Positions 27,803-37,956 of a DNA stretch of 64,000 nt are shown one piece after another. The stretch lies in NCBI RefSeq assembly GCF_000017625.1, contig NC_009712.1:1116001-1180000 (forward strand), read 5' to 3'. The position numbers and the translations under genes are program-made. Position 1 is the stretch's first letter, and each line of letters opens with the position of its first letter. The notes under the pieces are model-generated. The model made no database searches. It was not told the DNA's origin and saw only the letters and a list, made by a program, of their open reading frames with translations. Source of the DNA: Methanoregula boonei 6A8. Its GTDB lineage: Archaea; Halobacteriota; Methanomicrobia; Methanomicrobiales; Methanospirillaceae.

Positions 27803-28210
27803 AACGGTGTTCCCGGTCCGGGCCGGTGCGCCCCGGTCTGGTTATATGGAGAATGGTTTTTCCCGGAACGTAAAGAAGTATGGCATTGCGGATAAGGCCG
27901 CCAGTGTCCGGCAGAACCCGGCAAAAAACCGGTTACCCGGCTTTTATCAGGGCCGGCTCTGCCTCCGGGGCAGTGTCGGTCCCAAAAGATTCTCTTTGTT
28001 TGGGATTAACGCCTGGTGCCCGGGGCCGGAATTTTTTTTAGTGCGGCGCAGCGGGCTTGGTCCAACTCTTCCTGGTCCTTTCCTGATGACAGTGTGCGGT
28101 GGAAGGCCCGGGCAGTGTTTATGCCGTTTCGCGAGTTTTTGCCCTCCGGCGATCCAGATCTTTTCGCAGACGGTTAATCATGGGCAATTATCTTTCATCA
28201 TCCAGTATTA
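27803..28210. other. Gene-free region between kinase and nif promoter
   Basis: Holds the kinase promoter (TATA-like CCATATAACC on the minus strand at 27840-27849) at its left end. I see no supported ORF, RNA gene or repeat in the remaining 350 bp; open frames there lack ribosome sites. Confidence 0.5.
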
Positions 28211-28236
28211 TGATAGAAAGAATGTTCCTACTATCA
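28211..28236 (+). promoter_or_regulatory. Candidate operator dyad of the nif operon
   Basis: TGATAG (28211-28216) and CTATCA (28231-28236) are perfect inverted arms, and the centre carries GAA-TG-TTC, so 20 of 26 positions obey the dyad. An AGAA-N6-TTCC match (28215-28228) is one base from the GGAA-N6-TTCC operator bound by the nitrogen regulator NrpR in Methanococcus. It directly abuts the TATA box. Identity of the binding protein is inference. Confidence 0.5.
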
Positions 28237-28248
28237 AATATAAATATT
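28236..28248 (+). promoter_or_regulatory. TATA box of the nif transcript
   Basis: AAATATAAATATT, the most A/T-rich TATA-like element upstream of nifH. A start site about 25 bp on (near 28268) would give a leader of some 475 bases before nifH. Confidence 0.5.
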
Positions 28249-28281
28249 TGTAAAGCAGAGTGTGATCTGCAGAATGGAGGA

Positions 28282-29575
<1,294 letters not shown>

Positions 29576-29635
29576 AAAAACTGTCTGATGTGTGCGAATT
29601 AACCAGAAACTACGGGCAATTACGAGGCTGGAACA

Positions 29636-29962
29636 ATGTTACTCATGCGTGCAATAGTACGACCGGAAAAGAAAGACGAAGTCCTTGCAAACCTTTCTGC
29701 AGCGGGATTCAATGCCGCGACCATGGTAGACGTGGTCGGGCGGGGCAAGCAGAAGGGGATCAAAATTGGCGGGATGGTGTACGACGAGATCCCAAAGGTG
29801 CTCATCCTCATGGTCATTCCCGATGAGGAGAAGGACCGGGTCGTAAAGATCGTGCTTGAGACCGGGCGGACCGGGGCAAACGGTACCTTTGGCGACGGGA
29901 AGATCTTTGTGAGCCCGGTTGACGAGGTCTATACCATATCAAAAAACAGCAGGGGACTTTAG
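29636..29962 (+). CDS. nifI1: PII-like nitrogenase regulator NifI1
   Basis: 108 residues, GlnB/PII superfamily. RAIVRPEKKDEVLANL is the PII N-terminus; GRGKQKGIKIGG opens the T-loop; TGANGTFGDGKIFVSPV is the nucleotide-binding B-loop and following strand. Together with NifI2 it inhibits NifDK directly when ammonium is available, with 2-oxoglutarate and ATP relieving inhibition (known from Methanococcus). GAGG at 29624-29627 supports the ATG at 29636. Confidence 0.95.
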   Translation: MLLMRAIVRPEKKDEVLANLSAAGFNAATMVDVVGRGKQKGIKIGGMVYDEIPKVLILMVIPDEEKDRVVKIVLETGRTGANGTFGDGKIFVSPVDEVYTISKNSRGL

Positions 29963-29978
29963 AAGGGGCGGATGGCAC

Positions 29979-30398
29979 GTGAAAGAGATCATGGCCATAG
30001 TCCGGATGAAAAAGACCGGCGCCACCAAAAAAGCCCTTGTTGAGACCGGTGTTGCCGGTTTTACCGCGGTAAAAGTGCTCGGGCGCGGGAAACTCATCAC
30101 GGATCCCGGCGTTCTTGAAGAGTGCCGCGGGAAACTCCTCTCGATGGGGGCAGACGATTTCAGCGATTCATCGGAAACGGAAAAACAGGTGACCGCATTT
30201 TTGGATGGTTCGCGGTTTTTCCCCCGGCGTCTCTTTACGATCCTTGCCCATGATGAGGACGTACCCCGCATTGTTGAGGCGATCACAAAAGCCAACCACA
30301 CGGATCACGGGATCGGTGACGGGACGATCGTTGTCCTGCCGGTGTACGATGCGGTCCGTGTCCGTACCGGAGAGACCGGAGAGGCCGCCATCTGGTAA
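29979..30398 (+). CDS. nifI2: PII-like nitrogenase regulator NifI2
   Basis: 139 residues from a GTG start (MKEIMAIVRMKKTGATKKAL); ATG at 29991 is an alternative. PII fold with a long T-loop region (about 40-95) as in NifI2 proteins, and B-loop HGIGDGTIVVLPVYDAVRVR. Begins 16 bp after nifI1; the two are expected to form a mixed complex on NifDK for ammonium switch-off. Position between nifH and nifD is the methanogen arrangement. Confidence 0.93.
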   Translation: MKEIMAIVRMKKTGATKKALVETGVAGFTAVKVLGRGKLITDPGVLEECRGKLLSMGADDFSDSSETEKQVTAFLDGSRFFPRRLFTILAHDEDVPRIVEAITKANHTDHGIGDGTIVVLPVYDAVRVRTGETGEAAIW

Positions 30399-30425
30399 GG
30401 GGGATTTGAGGAGGCCAAAAACATC

Positions 30426-32066
30426 ATGGACGGAATGGATACAACACTGGAAGAGCTCTACACGCAGTATCCGGATACGGTGAAAAAAAACCGGAAGAAA
30501 CATATTGTCATCAAATCGGAGGCAGATGTTGCCTGCCCCCAGATTGAGGCAAACACGCGTACGATCCCGGGTATCATATCCCAGCGGGGCTGCGCCTATG
30601 CCGGCTGCAAAGGCGTGGTAGTCGCACCGATCAAGGATATGATCACGATCACCCACGGCCCGGTGGGCTGCGGTTATTACAGCTGGGGAACGCGACGGAA
30701 CAAGGCACGGGCAGACAGCACAACGCCAAAAGACAAGATCTATTCGCAGCTCTGCTTTACCACCGACATGCAGGAGCCGGATATTGTCTTTGGCGGGGAC
30801 AAGAAACTCGCCAGGATGATAGACGAGATTGTTGCTGCATTCCATCCCCGGGGCATCAACATCTGTTCGACCTGCCCTATCGGGCTTATCGGCGATGATA
30901 TCGGTGCTGTTGCAAAAGCGGCGACAGAACGCCACGGGATCCAGGTGCTTGCGTACGCCTGCGAAGGTTACAAAGGAGTCAGTCAATCGGCAGGCCACCA
31001 CATTGCCAACAACACCATCATGCAGAACGTGATCGGGAAAGGAAATGAGAGAAAACCCGGTAAACACGTCATAAACGTCCTTGGCGAGTACAACATCGGC
31101 GGCGATGGCTGGGAGCAGGAGCGCATCTTAAAAGACTGCGGCTACACGGTCAACTGCGTCATGACCGGCGATGCAAGTTACGAGGACATCAAAAACCTGC
31201 ACCTTGCAGACTTAAACCTCGTCCAGTGCCACCGCTCGATCAACTACATCGCCGAGATGATGGAGACCAAGTACGGGACGCCGTGGCTCAAGGTCAACTT
31301 TGTCGGTGTCGAAGCGACAAACGAATCCCTGCGCCAGATGGCTAAATGTTTCAGTGACCCCGAACTGGAAAAACAGACCGAGGAGGTCATTGCACGGGAG
31401 ACCGCCCGGATCGAACCGGCGCTCGAACAGTTCCGGAAGATCTGCCGGGGCAAAAAAGCGTTTGCCTTTGTCGGCGGGTCCCGCAGCCACCACTACCAGC
31501 ATCTGTTAAAGGATCTCGGGATGGAGGTCGTTGTTGCCGGCTATGAATTTGCCCACCGCGACGATTACGAAGGCCGGCAGGTCATCCCGACCATCAAAAG
31601 CGATGCGGATTCCAAAAACATTCCCGAACTTCACCTCAAAGCCGATGAGAAGCTGTACCGGGAAGGAAACGAGTACCTGAATCTCTCAAAAGAGCAGTTT
31701 GAGGCCTTAAAAAAAGAGGTTCCGCTCAACTACTACGAAGGGATGTACCCTGATATGAAAAACGGGGACATCATGATCGACGACTGCAACCACTACGAGC
31801 TTGAGGAGTTAATTAAAAAACTCAGGCCCGATCTGATCTTCACCGGCGTCCGCGACAAGTACATTGCAGAGAAAATGGGAATTCCGGCAAAACAGATGCA
31901 CTCGTACGATTATGCCGGGCCCTATGCGGGATACAACGGCGCGATCAACTTCGCAAACGATGTTGCCCATACGCTGACAACGCCGGCCTGGAAGATGATT
32001 GTGCCCCCCTGGGAACGAATCGAAGAACCCGATACAGGAAAACAGGAAGGTGCGAACGATGCTTGA
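30426..32066 (+). CDS. nifD: Nitrogenase MoFe protein alpha chain NifD
   Basis: 546 residues. P-cluster cysteines: Cys56 (RGCAYAGCKG), Cys82 (GPVGCGYYSW), Cys150 (STCPIGLIGDD). FeMo-cofactor ligands: Cys268 (NLVQCHRSINY, equal to Azotobacter Cys275) and His492 (KQMHSYDYAG, equal to His442). GVSQSAGHHIAN keeps the Gln191/His195 pair, and the Arg96 and Arg359 equivalents remain. An insertion of about 50 residues at 385-445 is like that of clostridial and methanogen NifD. Azotobacter His274 and His451, two of the histidine triad guiding cofactor entry, are Gln267 and Ala501 here. GAGGAGG at 30408 serves translation. Overlaps nifK by 8 bp. Confidence 0.97.
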   Translation: MDGMDTTLEELYTQYPDTVKKNRKKHIVIKSEADVACPQIEANTRTIPGIISQRGCAYAGCKGVVVAPIKDMITITHGPVGCGYYSWGTRRNKARADSTTPKDKIYSQLCFTTDMQEPDIVFGGDKKLARMIDEIVAAFHPRGINICSTCPIGLIGDDIGAVAKAATERHGIQVLAYACEGYKGVSQSAGHHIANNTIMQNVIGKGNERKPGKHVINVLGEYNIGGDGWEQERILKDCGYTVNCVMTGDASYEDIKNLHLADLNLVQCHRSINYIAEMMETKYGTPWLKVNFVGVEATNESLRQMAKCFSDPELEKQTEEVIARETARIEPALEQFRKICRGKKAFAFVGGSRSHHYQHLLKDLGMEVVVAGYEFAHRDDYEGRQVIPTIKSDADSKNIPELHLKADEKLYREGNEYLNLSKEQFEALKKEVPLNYYEGMYPDMKNGDIMIDDCNHYELEELIKKLRPDLIFTGVRDKYIAEKMGIPAKQMHSYDYAGPYAGYNGAINFANDVAHTLTTPAWKMIVPPWERIEEPDTGKQEGANDA

Positions 32067-33426
32067 ATGCGTGCCCGAAGGAAAAACCGAACACACAACC
32101 GGCAAGATCAACCCGGCAAAAACCTGCCAGCCGATCGGTGCCATGTATGCATCCCTTGGGATCCACGGGTGCCTCCCGCACAGCCATGGTTCGCAGGGCT
32201 GCTGTGCGTACCACCGTATGCACCTGACCCGGCATTTCCGTGACCAGGTGCTTGCCGCCTCAAGTTCGTTTACCGAAGGGGCTTCGGTCTTTGGCGGGGC
32301 GAGCAACCTGAAAACCTCGATCAAGAACATCTTTAAGATCTACAACCCGGACATCATCGCGGTCCACACGACCTGCCTGTCCGAAACGATCGGGGACGAT
32401 ATCCCAAACATCATCAAGCAGTCCGAGATCCCCGAGGGAAAGATCGTCATCCACACCAACACCCCCAGTTACGTGGGTTCGCACATCACGGGATTCTCCA
32501 ATATGTGCAAATCCATGGTTGCGTACCTGGCAGAGGCACAAGGTGAGACCAAAAAAGAGCAGGTCAATGTCATCCCGGGGTTTGTAAACCCCGGCGACAT
32601 GCGCGAGATCCGGCGAATCGTCACTGCGCTTGGGGTAAAACTCGTCATGTTCCCGGACACCTCCGGTGTCCTTGACGCACCGCTGACAAGCAAGTACCAG
32701 ATGTATCCCGAAGGCGGCACAACCATTGCCGAGATCCGGGACTCGGGCAACTCCGAAGTTACCCTTGCCCTTGGTGCATTCGCATCGAATGCGGCAGCCG
32801 ACCTCCTCCAGGAGAAATGCGGCGTTACCGGTATCCCCTTAAAACTCCCCATCGGCCTGAAAGCCACCGATGATTTCATCATGGCCGTAAAGGACTGGTT
32901 CGGTGCAGATATCCCAAAAGAGATCGCGATCGAGCGCGGCCAGGTCATCGATACGCTGATCGACACGCACTTCCACTACCAGGGAAAGACGGTGGCGATC
33001 TTTGGCGACCCCGATCATGTGATCGCAATGACCGAGTTTGTCATCACCATGGGCATGGTCCCGAAGTACGTCCTTACCGGGACGCCGGGAAAAGAGTTCG
33101 AGGCAACGGTCACAAAGATGCTCGACGAAGCGGGCATAACGGGAAGCAGGGTCAAAGCCGAGGGCGACCTTTTCGAGCTTCACGAATGGATCCGGGAGGA
33201 AAAAGTCGATCTGATGATCGGGACAACCTACGGGAAGTACATTGCACGGACCGAGGACATCCCGCTTGTCCGGTTTGGCTTTCCCATTCTTGACCGGGCC
33301 GTCCACCCGCTCATGCCCGTGGTTGGCTACCGGGGCTGCCTGCGCTTGATCGAGCAGATCAGTAACGCATTTCTCGAACGCCGCGACCGCGATGCCCTTG
33401 ACGAGGACTTCGAACTGGTCCTGTAG
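32059..33426 (+). CDS. nifK: Nitrogenase MoFe protein beta chain NifK
   Basis: 455 residues; short N-terminus compared with Azotobacter NifK (523), as in clostridial and methanogen types. P-cluster cysteines Cys23 (PAKTCQPIGA), Cys48 (GSQGCCAYHR) and Cys106 (HTTCLSETIGDD). Start ATG at 32059 lies inside the end of nifD (8-bp overlap, ATGCTTGA), so the alpha and beta chains are translationally coupled for equal amounts. Confidence 0.97.
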   Translation: MLECVPEGKTEHTTGKINPAKTCQPIGAMYASLGIHGCLPHSHGSQGCCAYHRMHLTRHFRDQVLAASSSFTEGASVFGGASNLKTSIKNIFKIYNPDIIAVHTTCLSETIGDDIPNIIKQSEIPEGKIVIHTNTPSYVGSHITGFSNMCKSMVAYLAEAQGETKKEQVNVIPGFVNPGDMREIRRIVTALGVKLVMFPDTSGVLDAPLTSKYQMYPEGGTTIAEIRDSGNSEVTLALGAFASNAAADLLQEKCGVTGIPLKLPIGLKATDDFIMAVKDWFGADIPKEIAIERGQVIDTLIDTHFHYQGKTVAIFGDPDHVIAMTEFVITMGMVPKYVLTGTPGKEFEATVTKMLDEAGITGSRVKAEGDLFELHEWIREEKVDLMIGTTYGKYIARTEDIPLVRFGFPILDRAVHPLMPVVGYRGCLRLIEQISNAFLERRDRDALDEDFELVL

Positions 33427-33474
33427 ATCTCAAGGAAAAAAGAACGCACAACAGAAAGGAGGTGACTATTCACT

Positions 33475-34872
33475 ATGGAAGAATCATGCACGCTTCCGCG
33501 GGCTGCGACCGCGTGTATCGCCGAGCGCCAGGACTCCATCCAGACCGCGGGAAAAAGCCGGACCCGCATTCACTGTGCTGATGACAGCCTTGCCGGCTCG
33601 GTCAGCCAGCGGGCCTGCGTCTTCTGCGGAGCCCGGGTGGTCTTAAACCCGGTGACCGACGCGGTCCACCTGATCCACGGGCCTGTCGGCTGCGCTACCT
33701 ACACAATGGATATCCGGGGAAGCCTCTCAAGCGGTTCGGAACTGTTCCGGACCAGCTTCTCTACCGACATGAAAGAAAAAGACGTCATCTTTGGCGGCGA
33801 AAAAAAGCTTGCAGCCTGCATCGACGAGGTGGTAGAGAAGTACCATCCACCGGCCGTATTTGTCTATGCCACCTGCGTCTCGGGCATGATCGGCGACGAC
33901 ATTGTTGCCGTCTGCAAAGCCGCATCCGCCCGGCATAATACCGATATCATCCCGGTTGAATCGAGCGGGTTTATCTCGGGAAACAAGGTAGTCGGGTACC
34001 GTGCCGCGGCCGAAGCCCTCCTCCGGCTTATCCGGCCAAAAGAGGGCGGGACTATTGAAAAAACACAAAAGATCAATTTCCTTGGCGAGTACAATCTCGG
34101 CGGAGAAAAATGGCTGGCCGAACGGTACCTGCGGGAGATAGGCATTGAGATAAACGTTGCCTTTACCGGCGATTCCACGGTTGCGGCCTTAAAACGGGCA
34201 CCGTCTGCCTGCCTTAACCTTGTCCAGTGCACCGGCTCCATGCACTGGGTGGCCCAGAACCTCGAGCGTACCTTCGGGACGCCGTACATGGATGTGAACT
34301 TCTTTGGGCCCGAGAACACGGCCGAGAGCCTGCGCAGGATCGCTGCGTTCTACGATGACACGGCCATGATGGAACGGGCCGAGGCGCTGATCGCCCGGGA
34401 GATGGCCCGGATCCGGCCGGCCATTGAGAAGTACCGGGCCCGGCTGCGGGGGAAACGCGCTGCGATCTACGTGGGCGGGGCCTACAAGGCCATTGCGATC
34501 ATCCGCCAGCTCCGGGGCCTCGGGATGGAGATCGCGCTTACCGGCACCCAGACCGGTAAAGCCGACGAGTACGAGAGCATGAGCCGGATCCTCTCCGAAG
34601 GAACGATCATCATCGATGACGCTAACCCGGCAGAACTGGAAAAATTCCTTCTTGAAAAACACGTTGATGTCATGATCGGCGGGGTCAAGGAGCGCGTCCT
34701 TGCCTACAAACTCGGGATCGGCTTTGTCGACCACAACCATGACCGGAAAGACGGCCTTGCCGGCTTTGAAGGCGCAGTCCGGTTTGCCCGCGAAGTGTAT
34801 GTCACCACCTGCTCGCCGGTCTGGGAACGCGCCCGGTCCCCGGCCCCGGGAGGAGAAGCGCATGCCCGGTGA
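33475..34872 (+). CDS. nifE: FeMo-cofactor scaffold protein NifE
   Basis: 465 residues, paralogue of NifD that with NifN builds the FeMo-cofactor precursor. Cysteines in RACVFCGARVV, GPVGCATYTMD, YATCVSGMIGDD and NLVQCTGSMHW match NifE; GSMHWVA replaces the cofactor pocket of NifD. An excellent ribosome site AAGGAGGTGA (33456-33465) precedes the ATG by nine bases. Overlaps nifN by 11 bp. Confidence 0.95.
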   Translation: MEESCTLPRAATACIAERQDSIQTAGKSRTRIHCADDSLAGSVSQRACVFCGARVVLNPVTDAVHLIHGPVGCATYTMDIRGSLSSGSELFRTSFSTDMKEKDVIFGGEKKLAACIDEVVEKYHPPAVFVYATCVSGMIGDDIVAVCKAASARHNTDIIPVESSGFISGNKVVGYRAAAEALLRLIRPKEGGTIEKTQKINFLGEYNLGGEKWLAERYLREIGIEINVAFTGDSTVAALKRAPSACLNLVQCTGSMHWVAQNLERTFGTPYMDVNFFGPENTAESLRRIAAFYDDTAMMERAEALIAREMARIRPAIEKYRARLRGKRAAIYVGGAYKAIAIIRQLRGLGMEIALTGTQTGKADEYESMSRILSEGTIIIDDANPAELEKFLLEKHVDVMIGGVKERVLAYKLGIGFVDHNHDRKDGLAGFEGAVRFAREVYVTTCSPVWERARSPAPGGEAHAR

Positions 34873-36253
34873 AAATGCTGCCCCGGTACCGGGCCGGGCA
34901 AAACAGGTCAATGAGAACCAGTGTAACATGTGCATGCCCATCGGCGGTGTCGTGGCATTCAAGGGGATCAAGAATGCGATGGTGCTCGTCCATGGCTCGC
35001 AGGGGTGCAGCACGTACATGCGCCTGGCCAATGTCGAGCACTTCAATGAGCCATTTGACATCGCGTCCTCGTCCTTGAACGAGAAACAGACGATCCACGG
35101 AGGCGAGGCAAACCTCAAAAAAGCCATGGACAATGTCATCAGGGTGTACCAGCCCAACGTCCTTGGAATCTTAACGACCTGCCTTGCCGAGACCATGGGC
35201 GAAGACCTCGACCGGATCGTCGCCTCCTACATTGAAGAAAAAAAGATCGCCGGGATCGATATCATCCCGGTCCCGACGCCCAGCTACAGCGGTACGCATG
35301 CCGAGGGGTTCTGGGCGGCCGCCCGGGGGATTGTTGCCTACTATGCACGTCCCGCATCATCCCACCGGCGCATCAACGTGATAATCCCGAACATCAGCCC
35401 GGCCGACATCCGCGAGATCAAACGTATCCTCGGACTCATGGGCCTTGAGTACACGCTGCTCCCGGACTTCTCCATGACGCTTGACCGCCCGTTTGGCGGG
35501 AAATACCAGAAGATCCCGACCGGGGGAACCCCGGCAGAACGGATAGCGGAGATGCCGGGAGCCCCGGTAACAATCCAGTTTGGGACAACCTGCCCTGACA
35601 GCCTCTCACCCGGCCGGTATCTCGAACAGGAGTACAATGTCCCGCTCGTGAACCTCCCCCTCCCGATCGGCCTTGGGAATGTGGATCTCTTTGTTGAGAC
35701 CCTTGCGAACGTCAGCGGGAATCCCGTTCCCGAAGAACTCGCGCTCGAACGGGGCTGGCTCATTGACGGCATGGCGGATTCCCACAAGTTCAATGCCGAC
35801 GGGAGGCCGGTGGTCTATGGCGAACCGGAGCTCGTGTACGCGTTTTCGATGGCCTGCGCAGAGAACGGGGCCATGCCGGTGGTCATCTCGACCGGCTCAA
35901 AAAACAGCCTCCTTAAAGAACGGCTCGCACCGCTCGTCCTCAATGCGGACGAACCTCCGGTCGTTCTTGAGGAAGCAGACTTTGCGGCCGTTGCCGCTGC
36001 GGCGCTCGGGGCTGAGGCAAATATAGCGATTGGGCACTCCGGGGGAAAACTGCTTACCGAGCGGTACGGCATTCCCCTTGTCCGGGCCGGTTACCCGATC
36101 CATGACCGGATCGGCGGCCAGAGGATCCTGTCGGCCGGCTACCGGGGAACGCTCGCGTTTCTCGACCGGTTCACCAACACGCTGTTAGAACACAAGTACG
36201 CCACGTACCGCCAGAAGATCAAAGAAGAACTCTGCACAGCAGAAGGAGTGTAA
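34862..36253 (+). CDS. nifN: FeMo-cofactor scaffold protein NifN
   Basis: 463 residues, paralogue of NifK. CNMCMPIGGVVAFKGI, HGSQGCSTYMR and LTTCLAETMGEDL are the NifK/NifN cysteine regions. The ATG at 34862, inside the end of nifE, follows GGGAGGAG; the frame is open further upstream only because it lies within nifE. Forms a heterotetramer with NifE. No nifB or nifX is in this window. Confidence 0.93.
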   Translation: MPGENAAPVPGRAKQVNENQCNMCMPIGGVVAFKGIKNAMVLVHGSQGCSTYMRLANVEHFNEPFDIASSSLNEKQTIHGGEANLKKAMDNVIRVYQPNVLGILTTCLAETMGEDLDRIVASYIEEKKIAGIDIIPVPTPSYSGTHAEGFWAAARGIVAYYARPASSHRRINVIIPNISPADIREIKRILGLMGLEYTLLPDFSMTLDRPFGGKYQKIPTGGTPAERIAEMPGAPVTIQFGTTCPDSLSPGRYLEQEYNVPLVNLPLPIGLGNVDLFVETLANVSGNPVPEELALERGWLIDGMADSHKFNADGRPVVYGEPELVYAFSMACAENGAMPVVISTGSKNSLLKERLAPLVLNADEPPVVLEEADFAAVAAAALGAEANIAIGHSGGKLLTERYGIPLVRAGYPIHDRIGGQRILSAGYRGTLAFLDRFTNTLLEHKYATYRQKIKEELCTAEGV

Positions 36254-36258
36254 TACCT

Positions 36259-36567
36259 ATGCAAAAACCAAAACACCATATCTTTGTCTGTACCAGCTCC
36301 CGTGCAAACGGGCAGCAGAAAGGATTCTGCCACTCAAAAGAGGGGGTTGCCATCATGTCGCGCTTTATGGAAGAGATTGAAGAGCGGGATTGCGGCGGGG
36401 AAGTATTCCTCTCCAACACCGGCTGCTTTGGGATCTGCGACAAGGGGCCGGTCGTGGTCGTGTACCCGGACAATGTCTGGTACGGCGCCGTGACGCCGGA
36501 TGACGTGACCGAGATCATGGATACGCATATCGAAGGCGGAAACGCTGTCGAACGGCTCGTGATCTAA
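36259..36567 (+). CDS. Thioredoxin-like [2Fe-2S] ferredoxin
   Basis: 102 residues. Cysteines at 11 (FVCTSSRANG), 24 (FCHSKEG), 56 and 60 (NTGCFGICDKGP) follow the C-X12-C-X31-C-X3-C spacing of thioredoxin-fold [2Fe-2S] ferredoxins. VVVYPDNVWYGAVTPDDV is the conserved strand-turn. It begins 5 bp after nifN, so it is co-translated with the nif genes and may feed electrons to nitrogenase or cofactor assembly; that role is inferred from position. Confidence 0.9.
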   Translation: MQKPKHHIFVCTSSRANGQQKGFCHSKEGVAIMSRFMEEIEERDCGGEVFLSNTGCFGICDKGPVVVVYPDNVWYGAVTPDDVTEIMDTHIEGGNAVERLVI

Positions 36568-36604
36568 AGACCGGTAACCCTGAAAAATTCGAACGGGAGA
36601 CACG

Positions 36605-37231
36605 ATGGCAGAAGAGATTGCAGTAATCCTTGGGGAAGACGGGACTACCGGGACGCCTGGCGAACCGGGTGTCCTTGCGGTCTATGCCCAAGAGGCCGGC
36701 ACGTGGAAACGGGTACGGGAGATGCCGCTTGCTGTCGATCCTGCGCAGGGGCTCAAAGGGCTGCGGGCAATGGCCGCCGGGATCCTTTCCCATCTTGGCA
36801 ATTGCCGGATCGTGGTGACCCGGTCGGCAAGCGGGGCGCTGTATTTCGAGCTTGAGAAGGCCCGGTGCGCACTCTGGGAGATCGCGGGCCGGCCCGAAGA
36901 GTTCCTCGATCAGGTCTGGGCCGATGAAGAAAAGGAGAGAGCCGCTGCCAGAACACCTGCGGCAGCTGGTATTCCAAAACCCATAGAAAAGACCCCGGGG
37001 AACTTCTTTATCTCGATAAAAGAGGTCCAGGGAAAACGCCCGGACCTCTCAAGCAAGCAGGTCCTCCAGCAGTTCATCCAGTGCGGGGGATTTCTGAACC
37101 TTGAGATCGTCTGCAGCCACGTTCCTCCCTGGATCGAGATTGAGGCGGAACGCCGGGGATATACGCTCGAAACCGAACAACTCGGAAAAGATTCGGTAAA
37201 AGTCCGGCTCACCACCAATGCCGGGCGGTGA
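36605..37231 (+). CDS. AnfO-family nitrogenase accessory protein
   Basis: 208 residues in two parts. Residues 1-115 match the AnfO family first found beside the iron-only nitrogenase (EPGVLAVYAQEAGTWKRV, YFELEKARCALWEI, GRPEEFLDQV). Residues 130-200 form a second domain (GNFFISIKEVQGKRPDLSSK, VPPWIEIEAERRGYTLETEQ). The linker is Ala/Pro-rich. It ends the nif operon, 37 bp after the ferredoxin, although the structural genes are of the Mo type. Molecular role unknown. Confidence 0.8.
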   Translation: MAEEIAVILGEDGTTGTPGEPGVLAVYAQEAGTWKRVREMPLAVDPAQGLKGLRAMAAGILSHLGNCRIVVTRSASGALYFELEKARCALWEIAGRPEEFLDQVWADEEKERAAARTPAAAGIPKPIEKTPGNFFISIKEVQGKRPDLSSKQVLQQFIQCGGFLNLEIVCSHVPPWIEIEAERRGYTLETEQLGKDSVKVRLTTNAGR

Positions 37232-37284
37232 GCTACGGGATGAGAGTTCTCGTCCTTGCGGGCATCAGTACGGCCCGGAACCTT

Positions 37285-37956
37285 CTAGATCCCGTGGGTC
37301 TGGATAAATGTTGCAACCATCTCGCCTGCCCCTGTTGCAAACATCTGGACTGCAAGTCCAAGGAGGAGTACCCCTACAAGCCGGGCAACAATTTCCAGTC
37401 CCTGTTTCCCGAGAACCCTCGTGATTGCATCGGAGGCAAGATTGCAGGCAATAATAATGATGCAGATGATGGCAGTAACGCCGATGGCCGCTGCAAGGAA
37501 TCCTCCGGTCAGGGCATCGTTACCGTAAAGAACTGAGACCGCGATCGTCCCTCCGCCAATGTAGATCGGGAAGATCAGGGGAATGAATATTTTCGGGATG
37601 TACGCTTCGGCCGCTTTCCAGCAGGTGAGCCCGGTCTCGGAAGAGGTGGCGGCATGCACCTGCTCGGTGCGGGTGCCGCTGATCATCGAAAGGGCAATGA
37701 TCATCAGGATAATTGCGCCGGCAATTTCAAAGGCGGGCATCGACACCCCGAAAAACGAAAGTACTGCCGAGCCAAAAAACATGCAGAGAAGAACGGTCAC
37801 AAAAATGACCGGGCCGAGAAGTACGGCAACCGCCTGGCGGGTACGGGGTGACGGGATCTCGGACGTGTACATGATAAAAAAGGGGATGTTCCCCACCGGG
37901 TTGATAATGGCAAAGAGTGCAGCAAGAGAGGTTACAAAAAAAGTTCCCTGATCCAT
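37285..37956 (-). CDS. MarC-family integral membrane protein
   Basis: 223 residues, six predicted helices. MarC landmarks: LAALFAIINPVGNIPFFI near the N-terminus, IALSMISG, and GGGTIAVSVLYGND before helix 4. Function of the family is unclear. The frame allows a start at 37980, but an AAAATATTC TATA-like element on the minus strand near 37985 would start transcription about 37960, so MDQGTFFVTS at 37956, with a very short leader, fits better. Convergent with the nif operon. Confidence 0.85.
   Translation of the reverse strand: MDQGTFFVTSLAALFAIINPVGNIPFFIMYTSEIPSPRTRQAVAVLLGPVIFVTVLLCMFFGSAVLSFFGVSMPAFEIAGAIILMIIALSMISGTRTEQVHAATSSETGLTCWKAAEAYIPKIFIPLIFPIYIGGGTIAVSVLYGNDALTGGFLAAAIGVTAIICIIIIACNLASDAITRVLGKQGLEIVARLVGVLLLGLAVQMFATGAGEMVATFIQTHGI

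Noticed and set aside
27807-28253. 148-codon frame in the kinase-nif gap
   Set aside because: Begins within the kinase promoter, lacks a ribosome site and shows no recognisable protein sequence.
30426-32066. NifD seemed at first to lack the FeMo-cofactor ligand His442, because GPYHG reads GPYAG
   Set aside because: Counting along the Azotobacter sequence shows that His442 is the His of MHS, kept here as His492; the changed residue is His451. The finding was rewritten accordingly.
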